Below, piece after piece: positions 61,480-64,000 of a DNA stretch of 64,000 nt. The number at the start of each line of letters is the position of its first letter. The first letter of the stretch is position 1. Location: contig DRHQ01000064.1 of the NCBI GenBank assembly GCA_011049545.1, positions 45,025 through 109,024 of the forward strand. Reading direction: 5' to 3'. This DNA is from Candidatus Aminicenantota bacterium (GTDB lineage: Bacteria; Acidobacteriota; Aminicenantia; Aminicenantales; Aminicenantaceae). A model generated the notes under the pieces. That model saw only the letters and a list, made by a program, of their open reading frames with translations. It had not been told where the DNA came from and made no database searches. The translations under genes were made by a program, and so were the position numbers.

Positions 61480-61687
61480 AAGGTGGGCTTGATAAATCAA
61501 GCCCCTACAGAATAAATTCAATATTAATAATGTAGATTTAACAAATCATATCCTCATAAATTCATTCAAGGTGGGCTTGATAAATCAAGCCCCTACAGAA
61601 TAAATTCAATATTAATAATGTAGATTTAACAAATCATATCCCCATAAATTCATTCAAGGTGGGCTTGATAAATCAAGCCCCTACAGA
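61480..61687. repeat. Three GTAG-type palindromes in 88-base tandem units
   Basis: Full copies at 61480-61510, 61568-61598 and 61656-61685 recur every 88 bases. Each of the first two is followed by the same spacer, including a decayed copy (GTAGATTTAACAAATCATAT at 61532 and again 88 bases on). The two complete units differ at about one base, so the duplication is recent. The array fills the gap between the acyl-CoA dehydrogenase and crotonase genes. Confidence 0.9.
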
Positions 61688-61703
61688 ATAAATTCATACA
61701 GAT

Positions 61704-62858
61704 TTAAACAAAAGCTTTTATTCCGAGTTCAATGGCACCGATGATTAGCTGTTGAATCTGAGAAGTCCCCTCATAAAGGGTATTGATCCTGGCATCCCGG
61801 TAGAATCGCTCCACATCATATTCACCAGAGAAGCCATAGCCTCCGTGAATCTGAACGGCTTTATATGCTACCCGGTTTACCATCTCGCTGCAGTAGTATT
61901 TGGCGATACATGTTTCCCTGGTATTAGGGAGTCCCTTATTTTTCATATCTCCCGCACGGTAGACAAGGAGCCGCCCTGCTTCGCATTCAACAACCATATC
62001 TGCAATCATCTGCTGGACGAGCTGGAAGCTGGCAATTGGCTTTCCAAATTGGATTCGTTGTTTGGCGTATTCTTTGCAAATATCAATACAGCCCTGAGCA
62101 GAACCGACACAGCCGGCAGCCACCGTGAAGCGCCCAGAATCAAGGGTTCCCATAGCAACCTTGAAACCCTTGTTGACTTCCCCTAAAACATTTTCTTTGG
62201 GAACGCGACAATTCTCCAGGATGATCTCACCTGTATTGGAGGCGCGAAGTCCCAATTTATCATGGAGATCATTTGTCGAAAATCCCTCCATCCCCTTCTC
62301 TACCAGAAAGGCTGAGATGCCTTTAGCCCCTGCCTCTTTGTCTGTTTTGGCATAGACAACAGCTACATCAGCGATTCCGGCGTTGGTAATCCATGTTTTT
62401 TGGCCATTAAGCACATAATGATCTTTCTCTTCTTTAGCAGTTGAGGTCATGCTGGCAGGGTCGCTTCCAGAATTGGGTTCGGTTAGACCAAAACAACCAA
62501 TCCACTCTCCGCTGGTCAGCTTAGGAAGATATTTTTTCTTTTGTTCTTCATTACCAAATTTAAGAATGGGGAGCTCAACAAGGGATACTTGCACAGAATA
62601 AGTCCCTCGAAGAGATGAATCCACCCTTCCTATCTCCTCCGCCACTATGGCATGGCTAATAAAATCAAATCCTGCTCCCCCGTATTCCTCGGGGATAGGT
62701 GTGCCCATAAATCCTAGGTCAGCCAATTTTTTAAAAAGATCGCGAGGAAATTGAGCTTTTTTATCGTTTTCACTAGCCACAGGAGCAATCTCTTCTTTGG
62801 CGAATTTGTGAATAGTCTCCTGTATCATTTTTTGTTCTTCATTAAAATCAAAGTCCAT
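61704..62858 (-). CDS. Acyl-CoA dehydrogenase, glutaryl-CoA dehydrogenase-like
   Basis: The 384-residue flavoprotein has CFGLTEPNSGSDPASMTSTA and KTWITNAGIADVAVVYAKTD for FAD and substrate, and the catalytic base Glu363 in LYEGTSQIQ. Residues 84-93 read RGTYSVQVSL; glutaryl-CoA dehydrogenases have Arg and Ser in the same spacing (RSAMSVQSSL), with Arg binding the far carboxylate, while butyryl-CoA dehydrogenases do not. A glutaryl-CoA substrate, giving crotonyl-CoA and CO2, therefore fits motif and pathway. The distinction is inference. AAGGAG precedes the ATG. It follows the hbd gene by 49 nt. Confidence 0.85.
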   Translation of the reverse strand: MDFDFNEEQKMIQETIHKFAKEEIAPVASENDKKAQFPRDLFKKLADLGFMGTPIPEEYGGAGFDFISHAIVAEEIGRVDSSLRGTYSVQVSLVELPILKFGNEEQKKKYLPKLTSGEWIGCFGLTEPNSGSDPASMTSTAKEEKDHYVLNGQKTWITNAGIADVAVVYAKTDKEAGAKGISAFLVEKGMEGFSTNDLHDKLGLRASNTGEIILENCRVPKENVLGEVNKGFKVAMGTLDSGRFTVAAGCVGSAQGCIDICKEYAKQRIQFGKPIASFQLVQQMIADMVVECEAGRLLVYRAGDMKNKGLPNTRETCIAKYYCSEMVNRVAYKAVQIHGGYGFSGEYDVERFYRDARINTLYEGTSQIQQLIIGAIELGIKAFV

Positions 62859-62907
62859 GACTGGCTCCTTTCAAATTATCTAATATTATTAAAATTTGAC
62901 ACAGCGT

Positions 62908-63759
62908 CTAATATTTATAGAATCCTTCCCCTGATTTTTTCCCCAATTTTCCATCGGCAACCATTTTTCTAATTACTTCTGGCGGCTTGTATCTTTCATC
63001 CTTGAATTTTTCATACAGCGTCTCCATTTTTGCCAGATGGATATCCAGGCCGATCATATCAATGAGGGCTAAAGGACCCAGGGGATGACCAGCTCCAAGC
63101 TTCATGGCTTCATCAATATCCTCAGGAGAAGCTATGCCCTCGGAATAAACAACCGCCGCTTCATTCAACAGCCCTGCAAGAACTCGGCTGACTATGCCAG
63201 CCGGAGCTTCCTTAGCAGTCGTAATCGGAGTTTTACCCAGATTTTCTGCAAACTTTTTTGCTGTGGCTATGGTTTCCTCAGATGTTTTTTCCCCGCGGAT
63301 AATTTCAACCAATTTCATGATGACAGCCGGGTTGAAGAAATGCATGCCAATAACCTTATCAGCTCTGGAAGTGGCTGAAGCAACTTCACTTACTGAAAGG
63401 GCTGTGGTGTTTGTGGCTAAGATTGTTTCAGGTAAGCAGATAGAATCCAGTTTCTTGAATATCTCTTTCTTAACTCCGAGATTCTCAGAGACGGCCTCTA
63501 CGACAAAATCACTTTCTTTTGCCATATCCAAATCTGTAGACCAGTTCATTCGAGACAGAACCGATTCCATCTCCTCTTGAGTAATCTTTCCTTTCTCTAC
63601 TCTTCTGCTTAAGCCTGCCCTGACTTTTCCTTTGGCTTTCTCCACTATCTCCTCAGAGATATCTACGACAGTCACTTCATAACCCTTCTGCGCACATAGT
63701 TGTCCTACACCAGCGCCCATGATTCCAGCACCAACCACAAATGGTTTTTTTATATCCAT
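62908..63759 (-). CDS. hbd: 3-Hydroxybutyryl-CoA dehydrogenase
   Basis: The 283-residue protein has the NAD loop VVGAGIMGAGVGQLCAQ, the catalytic region TNTTALSVSEVA, GMHFFNPAVIMKLVEII with the histidine, and the C-terminal domain with NRVLAGLL-like SRVLAGLLNEAA and GHPLGPLALIDMIGLD. It oxidises (S)-3-hydroxybutyryl-CoA to acetoacetyl-CoA. GGAGGGA precedes the ATG. It is the first gene of the set hbd, acyl-CoA dehydrogenase, crotonase, all minus strand, which covers the steps from glutaryl-CoA to acetoacetyl-CoA. Confidence 0.93.
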   Translation of the reverse strand: MDIKKPFVVGAGIMGAGVGQLCAQKGYEVTVVDISEEIVEKAKGKVRAGLSRRVEKGKITQEEMESVLSRMNWSTDLDMAKESDFVVEAVSENLGVKKEIFKKLDSICLPETILATNTTALSVSEVASATSRADKVIGMHFFNPAVIMKLVEIIRGEKTSEETIATAKKFAENLGKTPITTAKEAPAGIVSRVLAGLLNEAAVVYSEGIASPEDIDEAMKLGAGHPLGPLALIDMIGLDIHLAKMETLYEKFKDERYKPPEVIRKMVADGKLGKKSGEGFYKY

Positions 63760-63783
63760 CGCTATCCCTCCATTTTTAGATAA

Positions 63784-63797
63784 AATATCATGATATT
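63784..63797. promoter_or_regulatory. Perfect palindrome upstream of hbd, possible operator
   Basis: AATATCATGATATT is a 14-base perfect palindrome 25 bases upstream of the hbd start. Its position would overlap the -10 region of an hbd promoter. No regulator gene is adjacent and no second copy was noticed. Confidence 0.4.
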
Positions 63798-63822
63798 AAG
63801 ACAAAATATTCTTGTTTCCTAT

Positions 63823-63859
63823 GAGATTGCCACGCTCCCTTCGGTCGCTCGCAATGGGC
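63823..63859. repeat. Dispersed-repeat fragment (GCGAGCGACCGAAGGGAGC type)
   Basis: Read on the minus strand it contains ATTGCGAGCGACCGAAGGGA followed by GCGTGGCAATCTC, a short GC-rich sequence that recurs between genes in many unrelated bacterial genomes. Only one copy was noticed in this window. Confidence 0.45.
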
Positions 63860-64000
63860 ATAATACTCAAAAAGTGGAGCTGAGTAAATAACGATACTAT
63901 TATAAATAAAATAGTTAAAGTGTAAAATTTGATAAAAAGTTAAAGTGGTTTAACAATGGCAAAAAAAACACTGTCCCTATTGTTCATCCAATGAGATTAA

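Noticed and set aside
61438..61521. N-terminal extension of the crotonase gene
   Set aside because: These codons are translated from a palindromic repeat; the ATG at 61437 has a strong ribosome site.
61480..61687. Regular repeat array considered as a CRISPR
   Set aside because: Repeat units are palindromic, the spacers are copies of one another, and no cas gene is present.
37755..61687. Palindromes considered as ordinary terminators
   Set aside because: They are identical in sequence, occur in tandem inside operons and lack T runs, so they fit a dispersed repeat family better.
63955..64000. Possible gene start at the right edge
   Set aside because: The sequence AACAATGGCAAAAAAAACAC is followed by a stretch like known dispersed repeats, and too little remains to judge.

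Overview
The window reads as a chromosomal segment of an uncultured, Gram-negative, anaerobic bacterium of moderate GC content. Several proteins have Sec or Tat export signals. There are three molybdenum hydroxylase sets, ferredoxin-dependent enzymes and an ADP-forming acyl-CoA synthetase, and no respiratory complexes. The regulator at 11.2 kb (HTH, one membrane helix, TolB-like domain, TPRs) is a style common in Acidobacteriota and Aminicenantes-like lineages. That placement is a weak inference, and no rRNA or tRNA gene was seen to settle it.

Left part (1-10 kb, nearly all minus strand): a sugar-phosphate group made of a transaldolase-phosphoglucose isomerase fusion cut by the window edge, a ROK sugar kinase, a divergent ribulose-phosphate 3-epimerase, RpiB, a GH63/MGH1-like glycosidase and a nucleoside phosphorylase. 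Two membrane proteins and a PEBP-family protein follow. From 10.6 to 14.4 kb on the plus strand lie a PilZ protein and a cassette of membrane HTH-TolB-TPR regulator, 67-residue peptide and radical SAM/SPASM enzyme. The last is broken by a one-base shift at a run of nine T. This may be an unknown peptide-modification system.

Middle part (14-35 kb): an arsenite-methylation group (ArsM, an AbrB-like regulator, a second methyltransferase); two exported molybdenum hydroxylases (PaoABC-like and IorAB-like) with convergent mocA and xdhC; a 5'-nucleotidase; an RRM protein; a secreted TldD/TldE-like pair; a PanE-like reductase; and a foreign-looking ceramidase-like gene. Remnant tails of the downstream oxidoreductase gene lie on both sides of the ceramidase-like gene.

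Right part (35-64 kb): an anaerobic benzoyl-CoA degradation island. A minus-strand operon, led by an HTH-GNAT fusion, encodes an ATP-dependent class I benzoyl-CoA reductase in the order bzdN-O-P-Q-M-V. Around it lie the ring-cleaving hydrolase (oah), the diene-CoA hydratase and hydroxyacyl-CoA dehydrogenase (dch, had), a fused molybdenum hydroxylase, thiolase with its Zn-ribbon partner, an SDR, a glutaryl-CoA-dehydrogenase-like enzyme, crotonase, 3-hydroxybutyryl-CoA dehydrogenase, an ADP-forming acyl-CoA synthetase, a sodium/solute symporter, and a second HgdB-like protein with its own activase. Together these can take benzoyl-CoA through dearomatization, hydration, oxidation, ring opening and beta-oxidation to acetyl-CoA, with ATP recovered as acetate leaves. 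No aromatic acid-CoA ligase of the usual AMP-forming type is in the window.

A family of GTAG-type palindromes (core GGGCTTGATAAATCAAGCCC) occurs in clusters at six gene junctions of this island, with one decayed pair at 20.7 kb. A second set of inverted repeats ending in GGGGTCAGG/CCTGACCCC occurs at 10.2, 28.0 and 57.0 kb.
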